Assembly: GCA_035535995.1 (NCBI GenBank)
Contig: DATLOZ010000024.1
Span: 1-64,000, forward strand
From: JANYCO01 sp035535995
Lineage (GTDB): Bacteria > Bacteroidota > Bacteroidia > Cytophagales > Cytophagaceae
Length of the DNA: 64,000 bases
Direction of reading: 5' to 3'
Of this stretch, positions 31,968-40,803 are shown one piece after another. The notes beneath the pieces were generated by a model, which saw nothing but the letters and a program-made list of their open reading frames with translations, searched no databases and was not told the DNA's origin. Made by a program: the position numbers and the translations under genes. Positions within the stretch are counted from its first letter, which is position 1. The number at the start of each line of letters is the position of its first letter.

Positions 31968-33866
31968 ATGTGCGGAATCACCGGTATATATGCATTCAAT
32001 CAGGTAGGAAGTTTCTACATGATCAATCTTGCCAAGGCGATCGATACACTCGGTCGTAGAGGCCCGGATGCGCGTGGTTATTATCTGGATGATCTCACCG
32101 GTCTTGGACACCGTCGTCTCTCTATCATCGACACCGCGTCCGCGGCCAATCAGCCGATGTATGATGAAACAAATCGCTATGTGATCGTTTTCAACGGAGA
32201 GATTTTTAACTATAAAGAATTAAAAGAAGAATTAAAGCAACAAGGCATAAACTTTCGCACCGAGTCGGATACAGAAGTGCTGTTGCAATATTATATTTTA
32301 GAAAAAGAAAAATGCCTGAACCGTTTTGTAGGGTTTTTTGCTTTTGCTATTTACGATAAACAAGCCCGCTCGCTCTTCGTAGCCCGCGACCGCATGGGCG
32401 TGAAGCCGTTACTGTATTACCGCGACGAAGATAAATTTGTGTTTGCTTCGGAAATGAAATCGTTGTTGGCATATAATATTCCAAGAGAGCTGGATGAAGT
32501 TTCGCTGTTTCAGTATTTACAGCTCAATTATGTGCCAAAGGATCATTCCATTCTGAAAAATGTTTTCAAACTTCTGCCAGGCGAATATCTTTATATCCGG
32601 GAGAAAGAATTTGTAAAGAAAACGTATTACGATATTTCTTATTCGGAAAATTCGGTAGACCGGAATATATCGTTTGAGCAAGCACAGCAAAAATTTTTAC
32701 ACTTGCTAGACGATTCAATCCGCCTGCGCCTGATCGCCGATGTGCCGCTGGGTGCTTTTCTGAGTGGCGGTACCGATTCTTCCGCGGTAGTAGCGCTCGC
32801 AAGCCGGCACACCAATTACCTGAATACATTTTCGATCGGCTACAAAGACGAACCGTTTTTCGACGAAACAAAATACGCGAATCTTGTAGCGAAAAAATTT
32901 AATACCAATCATACGGTCTTCTCGCTTACCAACGAAGACCTGCATGAGCATGTGTACGAAATGCTCGATTATCTCGACGAGCCGTTTGCGGATTCTTCTT
33001 CGCTGCCGTTTTATATTTTAAGTAAAAGAACTTCTCAAAAAGTTAAAGTAGCCCTGTCGGGTGATGGCGCGGATGAAGTGTTTGCGGGGTATAACAAATA
33101 TTACGGAGAGCAAAGGATCCGCGAAGGCGGATGGAAAGCAGAACTGTTGAAAACAATGTATCCATTGTTGGAACAGCTACCAAAGAGCAGAGGAGGTTTT
33201 TTCAGCAACAAGGTCCGGCAGTTCCATCGCTTTGCCGAAGGAGCACGGATGAGCCCCGGAGAGCGCTACTGGTGCTGGAGTTCGGTGACTTCTGAGAAAG
33301 ACGCAAGAAATTTATTCTCTGCCGAATTTTTAAAGAAACTTGACGAGCGTCAATACAAAGAAAGGAAAGACGATTGCATAAAATTGATCACCCCACAAGG
33401 CACAGTCAACGAAGTGCTGCTGTCGGATGTAAAAATGGTATTGCCCGGTGATATGCTTTTCAAGGTAGACATGATGTCGATGGCCAACGGTCTGGAAGTG
33501 CGTGAGCCTTTTCTCGATCACCGGATTGTTGATTTTGCATTTAAGCTACCCGTAGAATATAAAATAGATGCAAAGCTGAAAAAGAAATTAGTGCGCGAAA
33601 CCTTTCGCGAGATCTTACCTGTAGAACTTTATGAGCGGCCTAAGAAAGGATTTGAAGTGCCATTGGTTAAATTCTATAAACGGGAATTGAGAAGCCTCAT
33701 CATCGAACTTACAGACGAGCGTCTGGTAGAAGCACAGGGGATTTTTGATAAGAAAGCGATGAGTCGTTTTCGCGATCAAGTGCTCAATAGCCAGTACTAT
33801 GACCAGGGAAAAGTTTGGAGTGTATTGGTATTTCAATACTGGTGGAAGCGCTTTTTGTATAAATAA
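31968..33866 (+). CDS. asnB: Asparagine synthase-like glutamine amidotransferase (AsnB), copy 1
   Basis: Two domains: an N-terminal Ntn glutaminase starting MCGITGIY, with nucleophile Cys2 and NGEIFNYKEL, and a synthetase domain with the PP-loop LSGGTDSS and LSGDGADEVFAGYNKYY. AsnB makes asparagine from aspartate, glutamine and ATP. In O-antigen loci, AsnB relatives may instead amidate sugar carboxylates (WbpS-like). The ATG at 31968 makes Cys residue 2 as required, giving 632 residues; a start at 31914 would bury it. It is followed 22 bases later by gmd, favouring a glycan role, but this is inference. Confidence 0.9.
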   Translation: MCGITGIYAFNQVGSFYMINLAKAIDTLGRRGPDARGYYLDDLTGLGHRRLSIIDTASAANQPMYDETNRYVIVFNGEIFNYKELKEELKQQGINFRTESDTEVLLQYYILEKEKCLNRFVGFFAFAIYDKQARSLFVARDRMGVKPLLYYRDEDKFVFASEMKSLLAYNIPRELDEVSLFQYLQLNYVPKDHSILKNVFKLLPGEYLYIREKEFVKKTYYDISYSENSVDRNISFEQAQQKFLHLLDDSIRLRLIADVPLGAFLSGGTDSSAVVALASRHTNYLNTFSIGYKDEPFFDETKYANLVAKKFNTNHTVFSLTNEDLHEHVYEMLDYLDEPFADSSSLPFYILSKRTSQKVKVALSGDGADEVFAGYNKYYGEQRIREGGWKAELLKTMYPLLEQLPKSRGGFFSNKVRQFHRFAEGARMSPGERYWCWSSVTSEKDARNLFSAEFLKKLDERQYKERKDDCIKLITPQGTVNEVLLSDVKMVLPGDMLFKVDMMSMANGLEVREPFLDHRIVDFAFKLPVEYKIDAKLKKKLVRETFREILPVELYERPKKGFEVPLVKFYKRELRSLIIELTDERLVEAQGIFDKKAMSRFRDQVLNSQYYDQGKVWSVLVFQYWWKRFLYK

Positions 33867-33888
33867 AAAAAAGACCTATTTTTAAAAA

Positions 33889-35001
33889 ATGAAAAAAGCT
33901 TTAATTACAGGAATTACTGGTCAGGACGGAGCCTATCTGGCCGAATTCTTATTAAAAAAAGGATACGAAGTACACGGTGTAAAAAGAAGAAGCTCGCTTT
34001 TTAACTCCGATCGTATCGACCATCTTTACCTGGATCCACACGAATCTAACGTAAATTTTAAACTACATTACGGAGACCTTACCGATTCTACCAATTTGAT
34101 CCGTATCATCCAGGAAGTACAACCGGATGAAATTTACAACCTGGGTGCGATGTCGCACGTGAAGGTAAGTTTTGACACTCCTGAATACACCGCCAACGTA
34201 GACGGCCTGGGCTCTCTGCGGTTGCTGGAAGCGATCCGTATTTTAAATCTGACACAAAAAACAAAATTATACCAAGCGTCAACTTCTGAATTATATGGCC
34301 TTGTACAGGAAGTGCCACAGTCGGAGACCACACCATTTTATCCTCGTTCTCCTTACGGAGTAGCAAAACTATATGCTTATTGGATCACAATAAACTATCG
34401 CGAAGCATATGGAATGTTTGCCTGCAACGGAATTTTATTCAACCATGAATCTCCTGTGCGCGGTGAAACTTTTGTGACACGTAAGATCACCAGAGGAGTA
34501 GCTAGAATTGCGCTCGGCCTGCAGAAAAAATTACACCTCGGAAACCTCGATGCAAAGCGCGATTGGGGCCATGCCAAAGATTATGTAGAAGCCATGTGGC
34601 TTATCCTTCAGCAAGAAAAGCCAGAAGATTATGTCATCGCTACAGGAGTGACCACTACGGTAAGAGATTTTATCAGGATGGCATTTTCAGAAATAGGTGT
34701 GGAGCTTGAGTTTAAAGGTGAAGGAAAAGACGAAGTAGGTACGGTAAAATCCAGCAACAATCCGGAGTATAAGTTAAGCCCTGGCCAGGTAGTAGTAGCG
34801 ATCAATGAAGTGTATTACCGTCCTACAGAAGTAGACCTCTTGGTAGGAGACCCAAGGAAAGCGAACAAACAATTAGGCTGGTCTCCGAAATACGAATTGA
34901 AAGATCTTGTAAAAGAAATGATGCAGTCGGATCTTCATTTGTTTAAAAAAGACGAGTATTTGAAAGCGGGAGGTTACGGAGTGAAAAATTATTTCGAATA
35001 A
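33889..35001 (+). CDS. gmd: GDP-mannose 4,6-dehydratase
   Basis: Extended SDR enzyme converting GDP-D-mannose to GDP-4-keto-6-deoxy-D-mannose. It has the dinucleotide motif TGITGQDGAYLAEFLL, the GMD signature KRRSSLFNSDRIDHLY, the STSELYG active-site segment, a YGVAK (YxxxK) motif, LFNHESPVRGE and a DAKRDWGHAKDYVEAMW motif. The 370 residues are normal. Followed 5 bases later by fcl, giving the standard two-step GDP-L-fucose route; the product could also feed other 6-deoxysugars. Confidence 0.97.
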   Translation: MKKALITGITGQDGAYLAEFLLKKGYEVHGVKRRSSLFNSDRIDHLYLDPHESNVNFKLHYGDLTDSTNLIRIIQEVQPDEIYNLGAMSHVKVSFDTPEYTANVDGLGSLRLLEAIRILNLTQKTKLYQASTSELYGLVQEVPQSETTPFYPRSPYGVAKLYAYWITINYREAYGMFACNGILFNHESPVRGETFVTRKITRGVARIALGLQKKLHLGNLDAKRDWGHAKDYVEAMWLILQQEKPEDYVIATGVTTTVRDFIRMAFSEIGVELEFKGEGKDEVGTVKSSNNPEYKLSPGQVVVAINEVYYRPTEVDLLVGDPRKANKQLGWSPKYELKDLVKEMMQSDLHLFKKDEYLKAGGYGVKNYFE

Positions 35002-35006
35002 AAGCG

Positions 35007-35936
35007 GTGGAAAGAGATAGTAAAATTTATATCGCTGGCCATACAGGCATGGTAGGTTCTGCTATCTTAAGAAAACTGCGCAAGGAAGGATACGATAATT
35101 TTGTTTTGAGAACTTCTGCAGACCTTGATCTGCGGGAGATGCAGAAGGTGAATGATTTTTTTGCAAAAGAAAGACCCGACTATGTTTTTTTATTGGCAGG
35201 GAAAGTAGGAGGCATCAATGCCAACAATACCTACCGTGCAGAATTTTTGTACGACAACCTGATGATCGAGGCAAACGTCATACACGCCTCATATATACAC
35301 GGAGCGAAGAAACTTTTATTTACAGGCTCTTCCTGTATTTATCCCAAGCTTGCTCCCCAGCCTATCAAAGAAGAATACATGCTCACCGGCCCGCTCGAGC
35401 CTACTAATGAGCCATACGCCATTGCAAAGATTGCAGGCATCAAAATGTGCGATGCCTATCGTGCACAGTACGGTTGCAATTTTATTTCCTGTATGCCTAC
35501 CAATTTGTACGGTCCCAACGATCACTACGATCCACAGACCTCGCATGTGGTGCCGGCTTTGATCCGAAAATTTTACGAAGCAAAACGAGACCAGAAAGAT
35601 TTTGTAGAGCTTTGGGGTACCGGCAAAGCAAAAAGAGAGTTTTTGCATGTAGACGATATGGCAGAAGCCTGTTGTTTTCTGATGAAGCAATACAACGAAC
35701 CAGGCTTGATCAACATCGGTTATGGTTCTGATGTAAGCATAGAAGAGCTGGCAAAAATGATCAAAGAAATTTCAGGTTACAAAGGAGAAATTCGTTTCGA
35801 TACCAGTAAGCCGGATGGTACGCCAAGAAAGCTGATCGATTCGGAGAAGATTAACAAACTAGGTTGGCAACCGAAGATAGAAATGGTGCAAGGATTGAAA
35901 TCCACGTATGAAGATTATTCCAATGATCCGGATTAA
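35007..35936 (+). CDS. fcl: GDP-L-fucose synthase
   Basis: SDR epimerase/reductase that finishes GDP-L-fucose using NADPH. Motifs: IAGHTGMVGSAILRKL, AGKVGGINANNTYRAEF, the catalytic serine/cysteine segment FTGSSCIYPKLAPQPIKEE, YAIAKIAG (YxxxK) and NLYGPNDHYDP. The GTG start at 35007 is the only one that keeps the complete nucleotide-binding motif without overlap to gmd. Length 309 as expected. Makes L-fucose a likely component of the glycan. Confidence 0.97.
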   Translation: MERDSKIYIAGHTGMVGSAILRKLRKEGYDNFVLRTSADLDLREMQKVNDFFAKERPDYVFLLAGKVGGINANNTYRAEFLYDNLMIEANVIHASYIHGAKKLLFTGSSCIYPKLAPQPIKEEYMLTGPLEPTNEPYAIAKIAGIKMCDAYRAQYGCNFISCMPTNLYGPNDHYDPQTSHVVPALIRKFYEAKRDQKDFVELWGTGKAKREFLHVDDMAEACCFLMKQYNEPGLINIGYGSDVSIEELAKMIKEISGYKGEIRFDTSKPDGTPRKLIDSEKINKLGWQPKIEMVQGLKSTYEDYSNDPD

Positions 35937-36196
35937 AAAAAGAGGAATATAATGACTGCCAGATTTTTAACTTTTTTAATGTCCCTATCCGTATTTTTTC
36001 GTACTATATAAATAATAGAAGTAATTCTAGTCTTTTTTTGGGTATTATTAGTACTATTTCACTTCTTTTTGTCCTATTATACACTATTAAATAGGACAAT
36101 TCCAATAATATATATTAAAAAAGTTAAATTTTTGTATGGTAATCTGATTAAAAATGGTTAGCTTGTGGTTTAATTACTAGTTAGTTAATTCGTAAT
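35937..36196. promoter_or_regulatory. AT-rich gap with an inverted-repeat candidate operator
   Basis: No gene in this 260-base AT-rich stretch. It holds one notable pair: GTCCTATT (36071-36078) and AATAGGAC (36090-36097), an 8-base palindrome with an 11-base spacer, about 100 bases before the next start. It could be an operator or a hairpin. A near-miss of the -7 box (AATTTTTG at about 36127-36134) lies between it and the next gene. Confidence 0.3.
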
Positions 36197-37189
36197 ATGG
36201 AGGGGAATACAACAACAGAAAAAATAGATTTATCGGTAATTATACCAGTGTATAATGGTGCCTATACAATCTCCAGGTTGGTGGAAAGTGTGGTGGATGT
36301 TTTAACAGATATTTCATACGAGATCATACTAGTCAACGATGGAAGTTCCGATGATAGTGAGAGTGTGTGTGAGGAGCTAGCTTTTTATAATTTCAAGATC
36401 AAATTCATTTCCTTAAGAAAAAATTTTGGTGAGCACAATGCCGTTCTTTGCGGTCTTAATGCTACACAGGGACAATACTCTGTGATCATCGACGATGATT
36501 TTCAAAATCCACCTTCCGAGATCAGAAAGTTATATACCCATATAGTTTCCGGAGGTTACGATGTAGTGTATTCAAAATACGAGGTAAAAAAACATGGCTT
36601 CTTCAGAAACCTTGGAAGCAAATTTCACAATTGGATGGCCACCTATATTCTCGATAAGCCATCGGGATTATACCTTTCCAGTTTTAAAATTCTTAAAAGA
36701 GAATTGGTAGATGAAGTAGTGCGTTATACAGGACCATATCCATATGTAGACGGTCTGATCCTGCAGTCGACCAATAATATTGGTGTCTCTATCGTACAAC
36801 ACCAGAAAAGAGAATCAGGAAAATCCAACTACACGCTACGCAAGCTGATCTCTTTATACCTAAACATGTTTATCAACCACTCACTAAAGCCGATCAGGAT
36901 CTTTATGCTGTTGGGAATTATTTTCTTCCTATTGGGAGTGATCTCCACTATAGTGGTTTTTACAGATTATGTGATCAATCATACCGTGCATTCTTCCTGG
37001 GTGTATTTTTCATTGTTATTGGAAACAATGTCAGGTCTGCAACTTCTTTTTATCGGGATTGTAGGAGAATATATGATCAAGAGAATTACTGCTGTAGGAG
37101 GTTATCCTCAGTTTGTCATCAAATCGATGGTAGTAGCACAGAAAAAACGGAAGGTACAGGCGAAAGAATACAGCGCCCATGATCAATAG
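36197..37189 (+). CDS. GT2 glycosyltransferase, GtrB/dolichol-phosphate mannosyltransferase-like
   Basis: GT-A fold catalytic domain (about 10-230) with SVIIPVYNGAYTI, VNDGSSDDS, the DDDFQNPPSE metal-binding region and, late, QHQKRESGKSNYTLRKLISLYLNMF, the DPM1-type acceptor motif. Two C-terminal transmembrane helices (about 236-262 and 276-300). Such enzymes transfer a sugar from an NDP donor to undecaprenyl phosphate for use outside the cytosol. It overlaps the following methyltransferase by 11 bases. Confidence 0.9.
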   Translation: MEGNTTTEKIDLSVIIPVYNGAYTISRLVESVVDVLTDISYEIILVNDGSSDDSESVCEELAFYNFKIKFISLRKNFGEHNAVLCGLNATQGQYSVIIDDDFQNPPSEIRKLYTHIVSGGYDVVYSKYEVKKHGFFRNLGSKFHNWMATYILDKPSGLYLSSFKILKRELVDEVVRYTGPYPYVDGLILQSTNNIGVSIVQHQKRESGKSNYTLRKLISLYLNMFINHSLKPIRIFMLLGIIFFLLGVISTIVVFTDYVINHTVHSSWVYFSLLLETMSGLQLLFIGIVGEYMIKRITAVGGYPQFVIKSMVVAQKKRKVQAKEYSAHDQ

Positions 37190-37925
37190 GGAAGAAGAAT
37201 ATACTCGTATGGCTTCGGTGGAGAAGGAGCTGTGGTGGTACAAGATCTTACACAACAAAACACTTCACGCATTAAAAAGCAATCAGGTATATCCCGGAGA
37301 TCTTTTAATTGACGCGGGCTGCGGCACAGGCGGCCTGATGAGTAAACTGATAGAAGAAGGATATAAACCAATAGGCATAGATGTTTCAGCACATGCGATC
37401 CAATTTTGCCAAAACAAAAAATTAAACGTTCACCAAATCGATCTTAGCCAAATCGATACGTTATTTCCCGAAGGACAAGCGAAAGCCATTATTTCCAACG
37501 ATAGTTTTTATTTCTTTGCAGGCAGAGAAAAAATGCTTTTGGAAAAATTCCGGAAAGTATTACCCCCAAAAGGTATACTCATCCTGAATTACCCGGCATT
37601 AGCGGCCTTTGGAGGTATTCACGATCTTTCAGTAGGAATCAAAGAAAGGATCCATAAAAAAAAACTGGTGAAGATATTAGAAGAAAACGGGTTTGAAATT
37701 TCTAAAGCGGAATATTGGCCTTTCTTCTTATCACCTTTTATATTCCTGGTACGATCCTACCAGAGGATTAAACTAAAGATGATAAAGAACGTATTGATAA
37801 ACTCAGACGTTTCAATGCCAGGAAAATTGATAAACGGATTGTTTTACCAACTTACCAAAGCGGAAGAGAAATGGCCGCTCAAGCCCTGGGGAAGCTCGCT
37901 GTTTATAGTGGCTAGGAAGAAATAG
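37179..37925 (+). CDS. SAM-dependent methyltransferase (class I)
   Basis: Rossmann-fold methyltransferase: motif I LIDAGCGTGGLMSKLIEEGYKPIGIDVS, motif II/post I AKAIISNDSFYFFAG, LPPKGILILNYPALAAF. The C-terminus (about 175-248) has a basic, amphipathic segment (RSYQRIKLKMIKNVLINS) that may touch membrane. Substrate likely a sugar or lipid-linked intermediate. It overlaps the GT2 gene by 11 bases, so both probably act on one intermediate. Confidence 0.85.
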   Translation: MINREEEYTRMASVEKELWWYKILHNKTLHALKSNQVYPGDLLIDAGCGTGGLMSKLIEEGYKPIGIDVSAHAIQFCQNKKLNVHQIDLSQIDTLFPEGQAKAIISNDSFYFFAGREKMLLEKFRKVLPPKGILILNYPALAAFGGIHDLSVGIKERIHKKKLVKILEENGFEISKAEYWPFFLSPFIFLVRSYQRIKLKMIKNVLINSDVSMPGKLINGLFYQLTKAEEKWPLKPWGSSLFIVARKK

Positions 37926-37942
37926 TGTTTTATCTGATACCG

Positions 37943-38008
37943 GATACCAGATGCAGATAAAAAAATAATTAGATTTCTGCATATCATATGCTATGCTTAT
38001 CTGGTATC
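37943..38008. repeat. GATACCAGAT palindrome, glycan-locus family
   Basis: GATACCAGAT (37943-37952) pairs perfectly with ATCTGGTATC (37999-38008); inner parts are also partly complementary. Related palindromes: 31711-31939 (ends), 38481-38520, 57603-57657, half-copy near 60955. Confidence 0.65.
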
Positions 38009-38054
38009 AATAATATAATCTGAATATTAAACAGCAAGCAGCGCATTAAAAAAC

Positions 38055-38480
38055 ATGATCGATATCGATAAATCAAAACCATTTTTGATCCAGCTCAAAG
38101 CGATTGGAGATAGTACGGAAGGATACCTGACAGTAGCTGAAGAATGGTTAGATGTGCCTTTTGATATAAAAAGGGTTTACTGGAGTTATTACACTCCCCA
38201 GATGATCACACGCGGACGGCATGCGCATTATAAGCTGGAACAAGTGCTTGTGGCGGTTTCCGGTAAAATTGTGGTAACCAACGAAAGCCTCAAAGGCGAA
38301 ACCTTCGTGCACGTACTCGACGAACCTAATGTAGGTCTTTATGTTCCTCCTATGTATTGGCATGTGATCCAGTTTTCACACAACGCCGTTATGATGAGCC
38401 TCGCTTCTACGCCCTACGACGAAAATGACTATATCACCAGCTATGAGGATTTCCTCAAGATAGAAGCTAAGAAAAAATAA
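38055..38480 (+). CDS. FdtA/QdtA-like sugar 3,4-ketoisomerase (WxcM-like cupin)
   Basis: Small cupin of 141 residues with the WxcM/FdtA pattern: AEEWLDVPFDIKRVYWSY, RGRHAHYKLEQVLVAVSGKI, GLYVPPMYWHVIQFS, LASTPYDENDYITSYEDFL. FdtA and QdtA isomerise dTDP-4-keto-6-deoxyglucose to the 3-keto sugar for Fuc3NAc or Qui3NAc. The catalytic His pair is retained (HAH). It stands alone between palindromes; the matching aminotransferase and acetyltransferase candidates are at 58262 and 57683. Product sugar is therefore a 3-acylamino-3,6-dideoxyhexose at most by inference. Confidence 0.85.
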   Translation: MIDIDKSKPFLIQLKAIGDSTEGYLTVAEEWLDVPFDIKRVYWSYYTPQMITRGRHAHYKLEQVLVAVSGKIVVTNESLKGETFVHVLDEPNVGLYVPPMYWHVIQFSHNAVMMSLASTPYDENDYITSYEDFLKIEAKKK

Positions 38481-38520
38481 GATTCCGGATACCAGATTCT
38501 TTTTTCTGGTACCAGGAATC
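38481..38520. terminator. Palindromic hairpin after the FdtA-like gene
   Basis: Arms 38481-38495 and 38506-38520 pair with two mismatches (GATTCC..TACCAG with CTGGTA..GGAATC), directly after the stop codon. Member of the GATACCAGAT group; may double as terminator. Confidence 0.55.
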
Positions 38521-38603
38521 CGACATCTAAATCTATCCTATAAAAAGGGTAGTTCAGAAATTATTTATTACTTTTATAGGGGGCAATAGCTAAAAAAGTA
38601 CTA

Positions 38604-39425
38604 ATGGAATACGAAATTAAGCCGGCAGGCAAATTCTCTCTCAATCTAAAAGAACTTTGGGATTTCAGAGAGCTGTTCTATTTTTTTACCTGGCGCGATA
38701 TAAAAGTAAAATACAAACAAACATTTTTGGGGTTCGCCTGGGCTATTCTTCAGCCGGCGATGATGATGCTGGTCTTTTCTTTTTTTATCGGAAACTTATT
38801 GGGAGAAAATAAAAATGTAGACATTCCTTATCCTGTGTTTGTATACACCGGGTTTATCTTCTGGAATATCTTTGCCAGTGGTCTGCAAAATGCGGGCAAC
38901 AGTATGGTCACCAACGCCAATATTATCAAGAAAATTTATTTCCCAAGACTCATTATCCCAATGTCATCTATCCTGGTTTCTATATTTGATTTCCTGATGA
39001 CCCTGGTGTTGTATATTCCACTTTTAATTTATTATAAAGTGAACATTTCCCTAGTAGGAGTATTAGTGTGTTTTCCACTTGCACTTACGCTCACACTCAT
39101 CACCACCCTGGGCGCAGGTACCCTGCTGGCTGCATTAAATGTAAAGTACAGAGATTTCCGTTATGTGATCCCTTTTATGATCCAATTCCTGATGTTTGTA
39201 ACACCAGTGATCTACCCGGTATCAATCGTGTCTAATAAATGGTTGCAATTTATTCTGCAGCTCAATCCGATGGCGACCGCTATTGATCTGGCCAGGGGAA
39301 TGTTTCGGGAAGAAGCGGTAGAGCCGGATATGATTTTCTATGGAAGCATGATCAGCTTGCTGTTGTTACTGACTGGAATATTTTATTTCAGAAAAACAGA
39401 ATCTTACTTTGCGGATTTGGCTTAG
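38604..39425 (+). CDS. wzm: Polysaccharide export ABC transporter, permease (Wzm)
   Basis: Integral membrane partner of the exporter at 39553. Six hydrophobic stretches and the typical opening LWDFRELFYFFTWRDIKVKYKQTFLGFAWAILQP (ABC2 permease start), VKYRDFRYVIPFMIQFLMFVTPVIYPVS and the conserved NPMATAIDLARGMF match the Wzm/TagG family. Exports undecaprenyl-linked polysaccharide (O-antigen, capsule, teichoic-type). The ATP-binding subunit follows after a 127-base gap. Confidence 0.93.
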   Translation: MEYEIKPAGKFSLNLKELWDFRELFYFFTWRDIKVKYKQTFLGFAWAILQPAMMMLVFSFFIGNLLGENKNVDIPYPVFVYTGFIFWNIFASGLQNAGNSMVTNANIIKKIYFPRLIIPMSSILVSIFDFLMTLVLYIPLLIYYKVNISLVGVLVCFPLALTLTLITTLGAGTLLAALNVKYRDFRYVIPFMIQFLMFVTPVIYPVSIVSNKWLQFILQLNPMATAIDLARGMFREEAVEPDMIFYGSMISLLLLLTGIFYFRKTESYFADLA

Positions 39426-39552
39426 TAAAGTTCAAAGTAAAAAACTTTGGCAAAGAGTATAACTAACCCAATGTTGGTACATTAAAGTATGTCATTGCCT
39501 TTGGAATTTTAACATCGATAAATAGTTGTAAAAATTAGAGTTATCCAGTAAT

Positions 39553-40758
39553 ATGAATCCCATTTTAGAGGTTCGCAACATCGGCAAAAAATTCAACATC
39601 CTGCACAACAAGCAGCCTTATCTCAGCCTGCGCGATAGCCTGGCGGGGTTGTGGCGTTCCTCTGGTCAAACACAAGAAGAATTCTGGGCGCTCAAAGATA
39701 TTTCCTTTGATATCTATCCCGGCGAAAGCATAGGGATCATAGGTAGGAACGGTGCAGGAAAATCTACGCTGCTGAAAATCCTTTCTAAGATCACACCTCC
39801 TTCTACAGGCCACATCAAATGCCGTGGGCGGATTGCCAGCCTGCTGGAAGTGGGTACAGGATTTCACCCTGAGCTTACCGGAAGAGAAAATATTTACCTC
39901 AACGGTTCCATTCTCGGTCTGAAAAGAGTGGAGATCGACAAACAATTTGATGCGATCGTAGACTTCAGCGGTACGGAAAAATTTTTGGATACACCTCTCA
40001 AACACTACAGCAGCGGTATGCAGCTGCGTCTGGCTTTTGCCGTAGCCGCACACCTGGAGCCTGAGATCCTGATCATCGACGAAGTGCTGGCAGTAGGCGA
40101 TTCTGAATTTCAGAAAAAATGTATGGGGAAAATGGACGAAGTAAGCAAGAGCGGCCGGACCGTACTTTTCGTCAGCCACAACATGGGTACTATTTTGCAA
40201 CTCTGTAAAAAATCTATTTTGCTTAACAGAGGCCAAGTAGAGGAGATCAACTTATCGCCGCAGGTGGTAGAAAAATATTACAAGTTTGTGAGCGATACCG
40301 GTAGCGTAGCGGTAAAAAAAGATGCTGATATTTATTTCAAAGAAGTCTATACATGCAATGAAAAAGGCGAGCCTAGCGCCAATTTTGCGCATAAAGAAAA
40401 TATTTACCTGCGGTTAAAAATTGGGGTCAATCATTATGATCCGATCCAGAACATTGGACTGGCCATGCTTACCAGAGATAAAAAAAGAGTCTTTACCGTA
40501 AACAAAGCGCTGGAAAATTTTTACAAAGAAGGGATGACCGAGGTCACCGTCGATTTTATCATCAAAGGCGGACTGATCGCTCCGATGGATTATTCTTTCC
40601 TGGTGGCCCTCAATTCTAAATCCGGTATTGTCAATTACGATCAGCTGGACGATATATCTACCTTCAAAATATACGACGACGGCACCGAATTCGCTTTTGC
40701 AGAAGGGTACGACTATGGATGCATCATTCTGAAAGATGAATGGAGAAAAGTCAATTAA
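39553..40758 (+). CDS. wzt: Polysaccharide export ABC transporter ATP-binding protein with C-terminal domain (Wzt)
   Basis: N-terminal ATPase: Walker A GRNGAGKST (64-72), signature YSSGMQLRLA (about 157-166), Walker B EILIIDEVLAVGD and switch FVSHNM. Residues about 255-401 form an extra C-terminal beta-rich domain, as in Wzt proteins, where it binds the modified nonreducing end of the glycan and so sets chain length and cargo identity. This implies that the exported chain is capped before export, consistent with the methyltransferases nearby. Full length (401). Confidence 0.93.
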   Translation: MNPILEVRNIGKKFNILHNKQPYLSLRDSLAGLWRSSGQTQEEFWALKDISFDIYPGESIGIIGRNGAGKSTLLKILSKITPPSTGHIKCRGRIASLLEVGTGFHPELTGRENIYLNGSILGLKRVEIDKQFDAIVDFSGTEKFLDTPLKHYSSGMQLRLAFAVAAHLEPEILIIDEVLAVGDSEFQKKCMGKMDEVSKSGRTVLFVSHNMGTILQLCKKSILLNRGQVEEINLSPQVVEKYYKFVSDTGSVAVKKDADIYFKEVYTCNEKGEPSANFAHKENIYLRLKIGVNHYDPIQNIGLAMLTRDKKRVFTVNKALENFYKEGMTEVTVDFIIKGGLIAPMDYSFLVALNSKSGIVNYDQLDDISTFKIYDDGTEFAFAEGYDYGCIILKDEWRKVN

Positions 40759-40763
40759 GTTTA

Positions 40764-40771
40764 TAATTTTG
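40764..40771 (+). promoter_or_regulatory. Possible -7 box for the 40.8-45.2 kb module
   Basis: TAATTTTG matches TAnnTTTG, 32 bases before the ATG of the next gene, directly after wzt. No -33 partner recognised. If real it starts the five-gene module. Confidence 0.35.
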
Positions 40772-40803
40772 TAATAGAATAAAATAAAATAGCGAAGCAA
40801 TCA

